DNA of 64,000 bases from Cognatiluteimonas telluris (GCF_011320095.1 NZ_JAANOY010000011.1:1-64000), one strand, 5' to 3'; numbered from the stretch's first letter, positions 36,525 through 44,131 are shown. Translations and numbers: made by a program. Notes: a model not told the origin generated them from the sequence alone.

Positions 36525-37199
36525 TCAGCGCGCGTGGGACGCCAGCGTCAGCCCGATCAACCGCGACACCACCGCGGCGATGTAACCCACGCCGGCGAAC
36601 TGCTCCAGCATCACCAGCACCCGCGCCACCGGACCGACCGCGATCACGTCGCCGCTGCCGGTCGCGGAGAGATTGCTGAAGCTCATGGACAACAGCTCCA
36701 CCCAGCTGCGCGCGCGTTCCGGCTCCAATCCAGTGAAGCTTCCCGGAACCCATGCCTGGCAGGCGAAGTACGCGTAGGCAAAGCCCCACGCGAGCAGGGT
36801 GAAGGCCGCACCCGCGGCGAACAGCTCGTCGGCGGTGACCAGCAGGTCGCGCAGCATGTAGTGGATCAGGCTGCCGGCGGCATAGAAATACAGCAGCGCT
36901 TCCAGCGACGCCGACCATCGGAACAGGCGCGCATGCCCGGTCAGCACGCCCATCACCGTCAACGCGATCGCCGGCACTGCCAGCGCCCATGCGATTTTCG
37001 TGACCGAACGACTGCGATTGACCACCAGCACCGTCAGTGGAATCACCACCAGCGCCACCGCACCGAACAACAGCCGCCCGCCCTGGGTGTTGTCCATCGA
37101 TGGATACAGCACCAGGCTGAGCAGTTGCGCGGCGAGCAGGAAGGCCGACGGGTGGCGGCGTGGCATCAGCGAAAACAGGCGCGGGAAGACGGTCGGCAT
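36525..37199 (-). CDS. Potassium-channel-like (Ion_trans_2) membrane protein, 224 aa
   Basis: About five or six helices ending in a pore module: LLSMSFSNLSATGSGDVIAV followed by VLVMLEQFAGVGYIAAVVSR, the usual inner helix of two-TM potassium channels. The selectivity filter reads TGSGD where canonical channels have TVGYGD, so ion selectivity may be changed or lost. No cytoplasmic RCK/TrkA domain is present. ATG 37199 is the first start with a typical N-terminus. Confidence 0.82.
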   Translation of the reverse strand: MPTVFPRLFSLMPRRHPSAFLLAAQLLSLVLYPSMDNTQGGRLLFGAVALVVIPLTVLVVNRSRSVTKIAWALAVPAIALTVMGVLTGHARLFRWSASLEALLYFYAAGSLIHYMLRDLLVTADELFAAGAAFTLLAWGFAYAYFACQAWVPGSFTGLEPERARSWVELLSMSFSNLSATGSGDVIAVGPVARVLVMLEQFAGVGYIAAVVSRLIGLTLASHAR

Positions 37200-37474
37200 C
37201 GGCGCAATCTAGCGCGATGCGGTTGCGGTGGTGCGAAGGGTGCGACGGAATGGCGCGCCGACGCGCCGGGCCCTTGCGCCCCCCGGGGAGCGGGCGGCGT
37301 GGTCGACCGGGAGTGATGGGTGTCTGCGGCCGCGCCACCGCACCGGCATCGACCGATGCGCGCCTTCGACACTGGCGCACATGGAGGATCGGTGGCTTCG
37401 TCGCGGCGCCGCAGCTTGCGAACGGCGATCGCCCTTGGCCCGCCCGTCACGGCCGATGGTGCAAACACGCCGGA

Positions 37475-38026
37475 ATGATCCGAACGCGCGCCCCGACGCC
37501 ACGCCCCCGGACGCCACGCCTCCTGCTGCCTGCCTGTGCGCTGGCGATCGCGGGTGCCCTCGCCGCCTGTGCGAGCCACCCCGCCGCGCCGGAGCCGGTC
37601 ATCGCCGCGCCGACGGAGACGCGCGGGCAGTTCACGCTGCATGCCGCGCCGCTGGACACCTGGAACGCCGTCGGCGACATCCTCGTGCGCACGCCGACCG
37701 CGAGCTACGACAGCCGCTCGCGGATGATGGGTCTGTACTCGCTGCGCTACCGCGACCAGCCGCTGCTGATCCTGGTGCAGCCGTTGCTGCTGTCGGACAC
37801 CGTGCATGAGCTGACCACGCAGGTGACGGCGCGCACGCCGGGGGGCGCGCCGATCGACAGCGACATCGCCGCGCAGCTGCTCGCGATCCTGCAACGCGAA
37901 CTCCCCGCCGAGATCGAACGCGTGCACGCGCGGCAGGCGGCCGAGGAGGCGGCGGCCGCGGCAGCCGCGCGCAAGGGGAAAGCGCACAAGGCAAAAACCA
38001 ACAAGGCAAAGCCGAAGCGCAGATAG
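37475..38026 (+). CDS. Hypothetical lipoprotein with basic tail, 183 aa
   Basis: The signal peptide ends in lipobox LAAC (Cys about residue 32). A compact domain with LHAAPLDTWNAVGDILV, MMGLYSLRYRDQPLLILVQ and an amphipathic helix ILQRELPAEIERVHARQAA follows, then a Lys/Ala tail (GKAHKAKTNKAKPKRR) that could touch peptidoglycan or nucleic acid. Not a family I recognise. ATG 37475 is chosen because it gives the signal peptide. A 14-bp tandem repeat begins 3 bases after the stop. Confidence 0.75.
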   Translation: MIRTRAPTPRPRTPRLLLPACALAIAGALAACASHPAAPEPVIAAPTETRGQFTLHAAPLDTWNAVGDILVRTPTASYDSRSRMMGLYSLRYRDQPLLILVQPLLLSDTVHELTTQVTARTPGGAPIDSDIAAQLLAILQRELPAEIERVHARQAAEEAAAAAAARKGKAHKAKTNKAKPKRR

Positions 38027-38028
38027 TG

Positions 38029-38107
38029 CGCGGTCGCACCATCGCGGTCGCACCATCGCGGTCGCACCATCGCGGTCGCACCATCGCGGTCGCACCATCG
38101 CGGTCGC
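38029..38107. repeat. Tandem repeat, 14-bp unit, about 5.6 copies
   Basis: The unit CGCGGTCGCACCAT is repeated five times without change (38029-38098) plus a partial sixth. There is no spacer structure, so it is not CRISPR; it is a simple minisatellite likely to vary in copy number between strains. Confidence 0.95.
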
Positions 38108-38228
38108 TTGCCGACGCGATCGAGCCGAGGCCCCCCGCGCACTGCACGCCCGCTTCATTACCGCCACACACGCCGCAGGCAGGCTGTCGCCGACGGCCGC
38201 CATGGCGCGGCCACGATCAGGAGCCTGC

Positions 38229-38465
38229 ATGAAAACGAACCGTGGCCGGGTGCTGCAACGCATCCTGTCTGCGTGCGCGATCGCGGTCGGCGTCGTGCTG
38301 ATGGCCGGGAAGATCCATGCCGATGGCGAGCCGGGTGCGATCCCGCTGCTGCTGGTCGTTCTGGGCACCGCCTGGCATGTCGGGGGGCGTTGGCGCGGCC
38401 GCTCGCGGCGGCCTTCCCAGCCGGTGCCGGCGGCACAGCGTCCGTCTGGTGGTGACGACCGCTAG
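38229..38465 (+). CDS. Small hypothetical membrane protein, 78 aa
   Basis: Two short hydrophobic segments (about residues 9-27 and 37-51) are separated by GKIHADGEP, with a basic Arg/Pro/Ser-rich C-terminus. No family recognised. ATG 38229 follows AGGAGCC at good distance, supporting a real gene. Confidence 0.6.
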   Translation: MKTNRGRVLQRILSACAIAVGVVLMAGKIHADGEPGAIPLLLVVLGTAWHVGGRWRGRSRRPSQPVPAAQRPSGGDDR

Positions 38466-38654
38466 AACGCGCGGCGGCGCAGCCCCGCTCACCGGTGAGG
38501 CCGGCACGCGGGCTTCATCGCCGCTTGCAGCGACCCCGACTAGGATCGGCCGTCCTTGGCGGGTGGAACGCTGGAGTGGACGTGTCGGCCGCGCGATGCA
38601 GCGCGAGCCAGGCCCGCCACGGCGCTTCCCCCGCCCCGTCGACAGGGAAGCGCC

Positions 38655-39434
38655 ATGGATGCGACTGCGCGTGCCGGGTTACGAAACGCCTCGCTGGTGG
38701 TCGCAGCGCCCCTGCACCTGGCCGTGCTCGAGTTGTTTCATCCCCACGCCGGGAACGTGCTGCAACTGGATGTCGACCGCTGGTTGTTCGTGCACTACGC
38801 GCAGATTCCATTGTTTCCATTGGCTGCGATCGCCGTCGCCGCATTGCTGCACGGCCGCCGCGACCTGGCGTCGATCGCCAGCCGCGTGGCGTTGTTCGTG
38901 TTCGCGGTCAGTTTCATCGCCTTCGATACCGCCGCCGGGCTGGTCGTGGGCCTGCTCGTCCAGGCCGCCCATGCCTCCGGCGATGCGCCGGCGTGGCGCG
39001 ATGCCATCGATGTCATCTGGCGGCACCCCGTTGTCGGCGGCGTGCGCGATGGCGGCACGCCATCGCTGTCCTCCATCGGCGCACTCGCGCTGGGGCTGGC
39101 CACCCTCACCGCCGCGATTTCGCTGCGCCGTGCCGGGCGCCCGTGGCCGCCGGTCCTGCTGCTGGCGATCTCCGGCTGGGGCCTGGAGGTCTTCAATACC
39201 CACGCCTGGCCCGGCGGCCCGCTGACGTTCGGCGGCATCGCTGTGGCCGCCGGGTGGCTGCAGTGGAGCGCGGCGCGCGACGCCGCCCGTCGTGACAGCC
39301 CGGTGATACTGCAGCCACGCGCCCGCTTGGACCGCAGGAGCAACTGGCGGCCGCACGATGCGCATGCCGCCCATGCGCGCCCGGGCCCAGAGCGGCGGCC
39401 AGGCTCGGTCTCCCTCCGCGACCGCTTGCCCTGA
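38655..39434 (+). CDS. Hypothetical membrane protein, 259 aa
   Basis: Six or so hydrophobic segments: VVAAPLHLAVLELFHPH near the N-terminus, then FPLAAIAVAALL, FVFAVSFIAFDTAAGLVVGL, SSIGALALGLATLTAAI, PVLLLAISGWGLEVF and FGGIAVAAGWLQW. His residues flank the first helix (FHPHAGN). The last about 40 residues are Arg-rich and low complexity, so the true C-terminus is plausible but atypical. No family is recognised. ATG 38655 follows GGGAAG. Confidence 0.65.
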   Translation: MDATARAGLRNASLVVAAPLHLAVLELFHPHAGNVLQLDVDRWLFVHYAQIPLFPLAAIAVAALLHGRRDLASIASRVALFVFAVSFIAFDTAAGLVVGLLVQAAHASGDAPAWRDAIDVIWRHPVVGGVRDGGTPSLSSIGALALGLATLTAAISLRRAGRPWPPVLLLAISGWGLEVFNTHAWPGGPLTFGGIAVAAGWLQWSAARDAARRDSPVILQPRARLDRRSNWRPHDAHAAHARPGPERRPGSVSLRDRLP

Positions 39435-39503
39435 ACGCCGTCTTCGCGCTGACGCGGGGTCGGCTGCGCGTGGTGCCCCGTCGGCATCGCGGCCACCGTC
39501 GGC

Positions 39504-39692
39504 TCAGGTGTCTTCTTCCGATTGCACGCGGGCGTGCACGTCACCATCGGCATCGATCGCCAGCTCGACCGTGATCGGCCGGCAGCAGACGTGGCAATCC
39601 TCGATGTAGCGCTGCGGTCCGGCGCTGGCGTCCAGCGCCAGGGTGATGACTTCGCCGCAATAGGGGCACTCGACATCCTGGGTGGACAGCAT
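39504..39692 (-). CDS. CPXCG-motif cysteine-rich protein, 62 aa
   Basis: A small zinc-ribbon protein: CPYCGEVITLALDASAG, then DCHVCCRPI, giving CxxC...CxxC. This is the family annotated as CPXCG motif-containing cysteine-rich protein, common in gammaproteobacteria and of unknown function. ATG 39692 gives MLSTQDVECPYCGE; the earlier start at 39722 adds ten atypical residues. Confidence 0.9.
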   Translation of the reverse strand: MLSTQDVECPYCGEVITLALDASAGPQRYIEDCHVCCRPITVELAIDADGDVHARVQSEEDT

Positions 39693-39722
39693 GGCGACCT
39701 CGCGCGATGGGCTGGAAAGCAT

Positions 39723-40007
39723 TCAGCCCTGCAGCGCACCGGACCGCAAGAGCCAGCCCAGCAAGGCCCAACTGCCGAGCACAGTCATCCAGAACACCGC
39801 CTGGAACGCCGCCTTGCTCGACTTGTGGCGGAACAGTCCCTGCGCCAGCAAGGCCCCCGGTCAACCGCCCAGCAACGCGACCATGTGCCATGTGTTTTCC
39901 GGCGTGCGCCGCCGCCCGCGTTCGGCCGCCGCCTTGTCGAAGGGGTACAGCGCGATCGCCACGACGCTCATGGCGACATAAGCGAAGACGACTTCGACCG
40001 GCAGCTT
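39723..40007 (-). pseudogene. DUF1294 membrane protein gene, interrupted by a stop codon
   Basis: The first part reads FAYVAMSVVAIALYPFDKAA, then RGRRRTPENTWHMVALLGG. The frame then meets TGA (39861-39863) where the family has Trp, and continues perfectly as PGALLAQGLFRHKSSKAAFQ and AVFWMTVLGSWALLGWLL to a stop at 39723-39725. A single TGG-to-TGA change explains the break. DUF1294 genes often carry an N-terminal cold-shock domain; here the upstream part is replaced by a transposase remnant in another frame. Either a real pseudogene or a sequencing error at one base. Confidence 0.85.
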
Positions 40008-40023
40008 GTGCAGCAGCCCGGCC

Positions 40024-40131
40024 GCGCAACGCATCGACCTGCCGGACCAGCACATCCCCGCGCCGATCCCGCAGCGTGACGGTGAAGAAGAACGTACCGC
40101 CATCCACGCGATTGCGTCGATATCCCACCAT
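40024..40131 (-). pseudogene. REP-associated tyrosine transposase (RAYT) N-terminal remnant
   Basis: From ATG 40131 the frame encodes a start followed by VGYRRNRVDGGTFFFTVTL, then RDRRGDVLVRQVDALR, matching the first about 36 residues of RAYT (IS200-like, Y1) transposases. The rest, including the HxH and Tyr catalytic motifs, is missing, and sequence continues directly into the DUF1294 pseudogene in a different frame. Two family-B repeats lie immediately upstream (40169-40249), the arrangement expected for a RAYT and its REPs. Confidence 0.75.
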
Positions 40132-40168
40132 CCCTGATGTCCTCGGCATCCATCCGGTCGTTGCATCC

Positions 40169-40249
40169 GTAGCCCAGGCAAGACCGAAGTCGCACCCGGG
40201 TTGATCGTCGCGGGAAGCGCCCCGGGTGCGCTGCGCTTGCCCGGGCTAC
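40169..40249. repeat. Inverted pair of REP-like repeats beside the RAYT remnant
   Basis: Copy 40169-40200 begins GTAGCCCAGGCAAGACCGAA and is diverged; copy 40220-40249 (CCCCGGGTGCGCTGCGCTTG, then CCCGGGCTAC) is inverted and close to consensus. The remaining gap up to the SOUL gene (40250-40375) holds nothing else I can name. Confidence 0.85.
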
Positions 40250-40375
40250 GCTGACTTCGGACATCGCACGATGACGCGCCCGTCATCGCCCGGCGCCTAC
40301 CACTGCACCTAGCGCCCGGCATGTCGACGCGGCCGAGCGGACAGGATCGAACGATGACGCAGCCGGGGACCCCCG

Positions 40376-40999
40376 ATGACCGTGAAGCGATGGCTGTTGG
40401 CCGCCTCGATGGTCGTCATGACATGGGCGAGCGCCACGATGGCGGTTGAAGAGCCCGCCTTCCGCCAGGTGCTGCGGGACGGCGATTTCGACATACGCGA
40501 TTACCCCGCGCTCGTGGTCGCGGAGGTGACCGTCACGGGCGGACAGAAGGACGCCGCGAGCAAAGGCTTCAGGCTGCTCGCCGGCTACATCTTCGGTGGC
40601 AACAAGCGGCGGCAGGGCATCGCCATGACAGCCCCGGTGACGCAGCAGGCCGTCAGCGAGAAAATCGCGATGACCGCACCCGTCGCGCAGACGCAAACGG
40701 CGACTGGTGAATGGGTCGTCCGCTTCACCATGCCGAGCGCCTATTCGCTGCAGACGCTTCCGGTGCCGGACGATCCGCGGGTCCGGCTGCGATCCATGGA
40801 CCCCGCCCGTTTTGCGGTCCTCCGATTCTCGGGCCTGGCGCTGCCCGGTGACGTCGAGGCGAAATCGAACGAACTGCTGGCGCAGGTGAAGTCGCGACGC
40901 CTCCGCACCATCGGCCCGGTCTCCCTGGCCCAATACAACCCGCCATGGACCTTGTGGTTCATGCGCCGCAACGAGGTCATGGTGGAGGTTGAACGCTAA
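40376..40999 (+). CDS. SOUL-family heme-binding protein, 207 aa
   Basis: A signal peptide (about residues 1-23, ending ATMA) is followed by a SOUL/HBP23 domain: FRQVLRDGDFDIRDYPALVV, FRLLAGYIFGGNKRRQGIAM, the repeated IAMTAPV (twice), VRFTMPSAYSLQTLPVPDD and the terminal QYNPPWTLWFMRRNEVMVEV. These motifs are near universal in bacterial members. It is presumed to bind heme or another tetrapyrrole in the periplasm; physiological role unknown. ATG 40376 fits the signal peptide. Confidence 0.93.
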   Translation: MTVKRWLLAASMVVMTWASATMAVEEPAFRQVLRDGDFDIRDYPALVVAEVTVTGGQKDAASKGFRLLAGYIFGGNKRRQGIAMTAPVTQQAVSEKIAMTAPVAQTQTATGEWVVRFTMPSAYSLQTLPVPDDPRVRLRSMDPARFAVLRFSGLALPGDVEAKSNELLAQVKSRRLRTIGPVSLAQYNPPWTLWFMRRNEVMVEVER

Positions 41000-41037
41000 C
41001 CCCCGGCGTTGTCGCCTCTTGATTGCTTTTGGCGTGC

Positions 41038-41158
41038 GCTTCGCGCAGGGCAAGATCAAGCCTGGGGCGTTCGCGCTTCGCGCAGGGCAAGAGCAAGCCC
41101 AGGGCTTTCGCGCTTCGCGCAGGGCAAGATCAAGCCCAGGGCTTTCGCGCTTCGCGCG
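41038..41158. repeat. Tandem repeat, 37-bp unit, three copies plus part
   Basis: Units start at 41038, 41075 and 41112, each beginning GCTTCGCGCAGGGCAAGA and ending TTCGC, with few differences; a fourth is cut after 10 bases. Copies are contiguous, without spacers. Confidence 0.9.
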
Positions 41159-41159
41159 A

Positions 41160-41350
41160 GTGACTTTTGTCTTGGCAAAAGTCACCAAAACCGTTTGCTC
41201 CTGACGTCCGCCGGGACGATACAGCCGTCCCGGTGCCCTGCGCTTCTCGGCAGCAGCGGCACGGCGCCCAAACTCGCGCGCTACGCGCACTCAGACATGG
41301 GCGCCTCTACGGCCGCTCCCGCCTGCGATGCTTGGCGGCCTTTAAGTCGC
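41160..41350 (-). repeat. Long dispersed repeat, copy A (inverted)
   Basis: Read on the minus strand it runs from GCGACTTAAA through GAGGCGCCCATGT, GAGTTTGGGCGCCGTGCC and GTCAGGAGC to GGTTTTGGTGACTTTTGCC, matching copies B and C with scattered differences. With B it forms a large inverted repeat around the hexanucleotide array. Confidence 0.8.
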
Positions 41351-41370
41351 AAGACAGCAAGAGCCACATC

Positions 41371-41459
41371 AACGTCAACGTCAACGTCAACGTCAACGTC
41401 AACGTCAACGTCAACGTCAACGTCAACGTCACGTCAACGTCAACGTCAACGTCAACGTC
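41371..41459. repeat. Hexanucleotide microsatellite (AACGTC)n
   Basis: Ten perfect AACGTC units (41371-41430), one unit lacking an A (41431-41435), then four more units. The one-base deletion shifts any reading frame through the array (Asn-Val repeats change to Thr-Ser), which argues against a coding role. Confidence 0.97.
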
Positions 41460-41592
41460 AAGACAGTCTCTCCAAATCTCCTTCGATGCGCGAAAAGGAA
41501 GAAGCACGCGTGTTCGCCTCGCAGCAGCCGTTACTCGTGCTTTTGCGTTTGCCGCTGCTATTGCTATTGCCGTTGCGGTTGCTTGCGCTTCA

Positions 41593-41765
41593 GCGACTTA
41601 AAGCGAGCCGAGCACCGGAGGTCGCGGCGGCCGAAGAGGCGCCCATGTTTGAGCGCAGCGAGTTTGGGCGCCGTGCCACCGCGGCCGAGGAGCGCAGGGC
41701 ACCGCCGCAGGCGGCGAGTGTCAGGAGCGAATGGTTTTGGTTACTTTTGCCGAAACAAAAGTGAC
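41593..41765 (+). repeat. Long dispersed repeat, copy B
   Basis: 173 bases from GCGACTTAAAGCG to AACAAAAGTGAC. Nearly identical in sequence and equal in length to copy C, and inverted relative to copy A. Its tail CTTTTGCCGAAACAAAAG can fold as a hairpin. Confidence 0.85.
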
Positions 41766-41805
41766 CCGCCGAAGGCGGAAGCCTTTGATCCTGGCTTCAA
41801 CAAAT

Positions 41806-42165
41806 AAGTGAACCTGACCCCCTTCTCGGAAGCCTTTGATCCTAGGCTTCACCAAGTAAGTGAACCTGACCCGTTCTCCGCCCACCACTGAAGTGAACCT
41901 GACCCCGTTCCGGCGTTGCGGTTGATTGCGCTTCAGCGACTTAAAGCGAGCCGAGCACCGGAGGCCGTGGCGGCCGAAGAGGCGCCCATGTTTGAGCGCA
42001 GCGAGTTTGGGCGCCGTGCCGTCGCGGTCGAGGAGCGCAGGGAACCGCCGCAGGCGGCGAGTGTCAGGAGCGGATGGTTTTGGTTACTTTTGCCGAAACA
42101 AAAGTGACCCGCCGAAGGCGGAAGCCTTTGATCCTAGGCTTCACCAATTAAGTGAACCTGACCCC
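41806..42165 (+). repeat. Four copies of AAGTGAACCTGACCC
   Basis: Copies are at 41806-41820, 41858-41872, 41891-41905 and 42150-42165, usually preceded by GCCTTTGATCCTAGGCTTCA. Such CTGACCCC-type short repeats often flank IS200-like transposases; no transposase is present here. Confidence 0.75.
41936..42108 (+). repeat. Long dispersed repeat, copy C
   Basis: Direct repeat of copy B with a handful of substitutions. The similarity continues past both ends (upstream GCGTTGCGGTTG.TTGCGCTTCA, downstream GAAGGCGGAAGCCTTTGATC), so the B-C duplication is over 200 bp. Confidence 0.85.
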
Positions 42166-42183
42166 GCTCTCCAACCCGCCTTA

Positions 42184-42208
42184 CGCGCGTTGCGCTTGCC
42201 CGGGCTAC
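42184..42208 (-). repeat. REP-like repeat (family B) at the 3' end of the SIR2 gene
   Basis: GCGCGTTGCGCTTGCCCGGG then CTACG, inverted copy, six bases beyond the SIR2 stop codon. Confidence 0.75.
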
Positions 42209-42213
42209 GCTTG

Positions 42214-43236
42214 CTAAGCCATTTCGCGCAACACTGGCATAGCCTCGGAAAAGCCTAGTTTTATGTGTTTTACGTTGCTCTTGATCCCACTTGGAATTTC
42301 AACATCTCCAGGATCAATCAAGTGCACTACCTTGCTCCCAAGATTCCTTTCCAGGCAAGCGCTGATGTACTCATCCCGAAATGCAAAACCGATAAAAACA
42401 ATCAAATCGGCCCGCTGAATTGCAGCTTCCAAATAGCTGTGTAAGAGCGAGAACGGCTCGTCTTTCGGAACACCTTTAAATCCTGGATAGATCACGCCGT
42501 GATAAGCGTGATCACCTTTGAACTCCGTACCTCCGAAAACAATCTTTCCGTGTTCTCTGAGCCAGTTGACGGAACCATGCAGTTTTGTAAGAAGGCCTGT
42601 GCCTCCGGATGGCAAGTAGTCAGGTTCAGATAACTGCCTCTTCCACACCTCAAGATTGAGTCCGCTCACAACTCCGCGGCCACGCCCATATTCAATGGGT
42701 TGGCCGGCAAAATCTGCGGCCTGCTCAATGACTAGATCGTAATTCGTCGTGACGATATCTGGCCAATAAGATTTTTCGGCGCAAATTCCCAGCATCTTTT
42801 GCCAGTTCGGCAATAAGGAATCTTGCGAAGGCAGCTTTGAATAGAATTCGTAGACTTTCGCCGCAATCTTGTTCCTTAAATCGGTTGCTACAGCGTGGGC
42901 TCTATGCGCCGTCGTAACGAATCCAGTCACGTCCTTTCCAACCCCTACGAGTCCTGGAAGCTGGTTATTCGGGAGGAACCAAGACGCTGGGTGGGTGCTT
43001 GAATTAATCGCGTTGAGATACTCGTTTAATTCTTCCAGGCACCAAAGAAGTTTTTCGACGTCCGGAGGCCCCGAGCCAAATTTCTCGGGGAGCCGGTGTG
43101 TAATTGCCTTAATTAACGAATGCTCGCGTATTTCTGACGGGAGCTTGTCGAAAAACTGCACAGTGGTCGGGTATGCATCGTGATCCACGGCATAAGACGC
43201 CCCCGCACCAGCAAAGATCAGCGCACGCCTCTTCAC
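42214..43236 (-). CDS. SIR2-like domain protein, putative anti-phage NADase, 340 aa
   Basis: An NAD-binding SIR2-like domain: ALIFAGAGASYAVDHDA (GAGAS, residues about 9-13), DVEKLLWCLEELN (the DxExLL helix common in defence SIR2 proteins), DIVTTNYDLVIEQA (about 166-179), LLTKLHGSVNWL (KLHGS) and LIVFIGFAFRDEYI (GFAFRD, about 288). The zinc-ribbon cysteines of protein deacetylases are absent, so it is more likely an NADase/ADP-ribosyl-type effector. It is visibly AT-richer than its neighbours: two 60-base lines I counted (42841-42900, 43081-43140) have 28 and 29 G/C against 41 in 44281-44340. GTG 43236 starts 4 bases after the nrdJb stop; GTG 43263 is an alternative. No partner gene is present; the other side is the repeat island. 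Confidence 0.85.
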   Translation of the reverse strand: MKRRALIFAGAGASYAVDHDAYPTTVQFFDKLPSEIREHSLIKAITHRLPEKFGSGPPDVEKLLWCLEELNEYLNAINSSTHPASWFLPNNQLPGLVGVGKDVTGFVTTAHRAHAVATDLRNKIAAKVYEFYSKLPSQDSLLPNWQKMLGICAEKSYWPDIVTTNYDLVIEQAADFAGQPIEYGRGRGVVSGLNLEVWKRQLSEPDYLPSGGTGLLTKLHGSVNWLREHGKIVFGGTEFKGDHAYHGVIYPGFKGVPKDEPFSLLHSYLEAAIQRADLIVFIGFAFRDEYISACLERNLGSKVVHLIDPGDVEIPSGIKSNVKHIKLGFSEAMPVLREMA

Positions 43237-43240
43237 GAGA

Positions 43241-44035
43241 TCACCCGCACTTCGAATACCCACAATTCAAACAAGTCGCACACCCATCCATGATCACCAC
43301 CGCCTTGTTGCTGCACTTGTGGCACATCGCGGCGGACGGCGGGAACGACGCGCCGTCGCCGGTGACCTCGATGGTTTCGGCGTGCGATGAATTCTCGGAT
43401 TCGAAGCTGACGCTTACGTCAGACTTTTTTTTTGAGCCGCCGCGCTGCGTGGACTCATACGCCGCGCGCTTCTCGGCGATCAACGCGCGCTGCTCGGCGC
43501 TCATGTCCGGGTCGTGCATCATGCCGATCGACTTCAGGTGGTCCTCCACGATCGAGCCGAGCTCGGCGACCAGGGACGGCATGTACACGCCGCCGGCCTT
43601 GAAGTAGCCGCCCTTGGGGTCGAACACCGCGCGCATCTCCTCCACCAGGAAGGTGACGTCGCCGCCCTTGCGGAACACCGCCGACATGATGCGGGTCAGC
43701 GCAACGATCCACTGGAAGTGGTCCATCGACTTGGAGTTGATGAAGATCTCGAACGGGCGGCGCTGCTCGTGCTCGCTGCCGGCATTCAACACGATGTCGT
43801 TGATCGTCACGTACATCGCGTGCTCGACCAGCGGCGACTTGATCTTGTAGGTCGATCCGATCAGCACCTCGGGGCGCTCGATCTTCTCGTGCATCTGGAT
43901 CACGTCGGCCATCGGCAGCTGCGCTTCGATCGTCGCGCGCGCCACCGACTCCACCTTGGCGGCGGCGTCCCTGGCCTTGTCCTCGGGGGTGACGACGGCG
44001 TAGCCCTTGATTTTCTTGTCGATCTTGACGGCCAT
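43241..44035 (-). CDS. nrdJb: B12-dependent ribonucleotide reductase accessory subunit NrdJb, 264 aa
   Basis: Matches the separately encoded C-terminal part of split class II reductases: a TSCPD-like region (PLVEHAMYVTINDIVLNAGS, RPFEIFINSKSMDHFQWIVA, TRIMSAVFRKGGDVTFLVEE) and a terminal zinc/redox tail with CHKCSN...CATCLNCGYSKCG. The tail cysteines are thought to re-reduce the NrdJa active site. ATG 44035 follows GGACTCCC. nrdJa lies upstream on the same strand, separated by the histone-like gene. The SIR2 gene begins 4 bases after its stop. Confidence 0.9.
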   Translation of the reverse strand: MAVKIDKKIKGYAVVTPEDKARDAAAKVESVARATIEAQLPMADVIQMHEKIERPEVLIGSTYKIKSPLVEHAMYVTINDIVLNAGSEHEQRRPFEIFINSKSMDHFQWIVALTRIMSAVFRKGGDVTFLVEEMRAVFDPKGGYFKAGGVYMPSLVAELGSIVEDHLKSIGMMHDPDMSAEQRALIAEKRAAYESTQRGGSKKKSDVSVSFESENSSHAETIEVTGDGASFPPSAAMCHKCSNKAVVIMDGCATCLNCGYSKCG

Positions 44036-44131
44036 GGGAGTCCTGACGTGACGCGTTGCGGTGTGGATTGGAAGCGATGGGTTGGAAGCGGCCGCCGCGC
44101 CGTCATCGGGCGCGGCGGTCGTGGATTGCGA

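Larger units (their letters stand above)
41000..42213. repeat. Non-coding repeat island (1.2 kb)
   Basis: No credible gene lies here. In order: a 37-bp tandem repeat (41038-41158), inverted copy A of a 170-190-bp repeat (41160-41350), a hexanucleotide array (41371-41459), direct copies B (41593-41765) and C (41936-42108), short AAGTGAACCTGACCC repeats, and a family-B repeat (42184-42208). Open frames through it encode only repeat-derived low-complexity peptide. It borders the SIR2 gene. Confidence 0.85.

Noticed and set aside
41371-41459. Possible CRISPR array
   Set aside because: Units are 6 bp and contiguous, without spacers; no cas genes in the window. The 14-bp and 37-bp tandem arrays are rejected for the same reason.
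41009-41764. Open frames through the repeat island with Asn-Val or Thr-Ser repeats
   Set aside because: Composition comes entirely from tandem and dispersed repeats; a one-base deletion in the array shifts frame and there is no supporting start signal.
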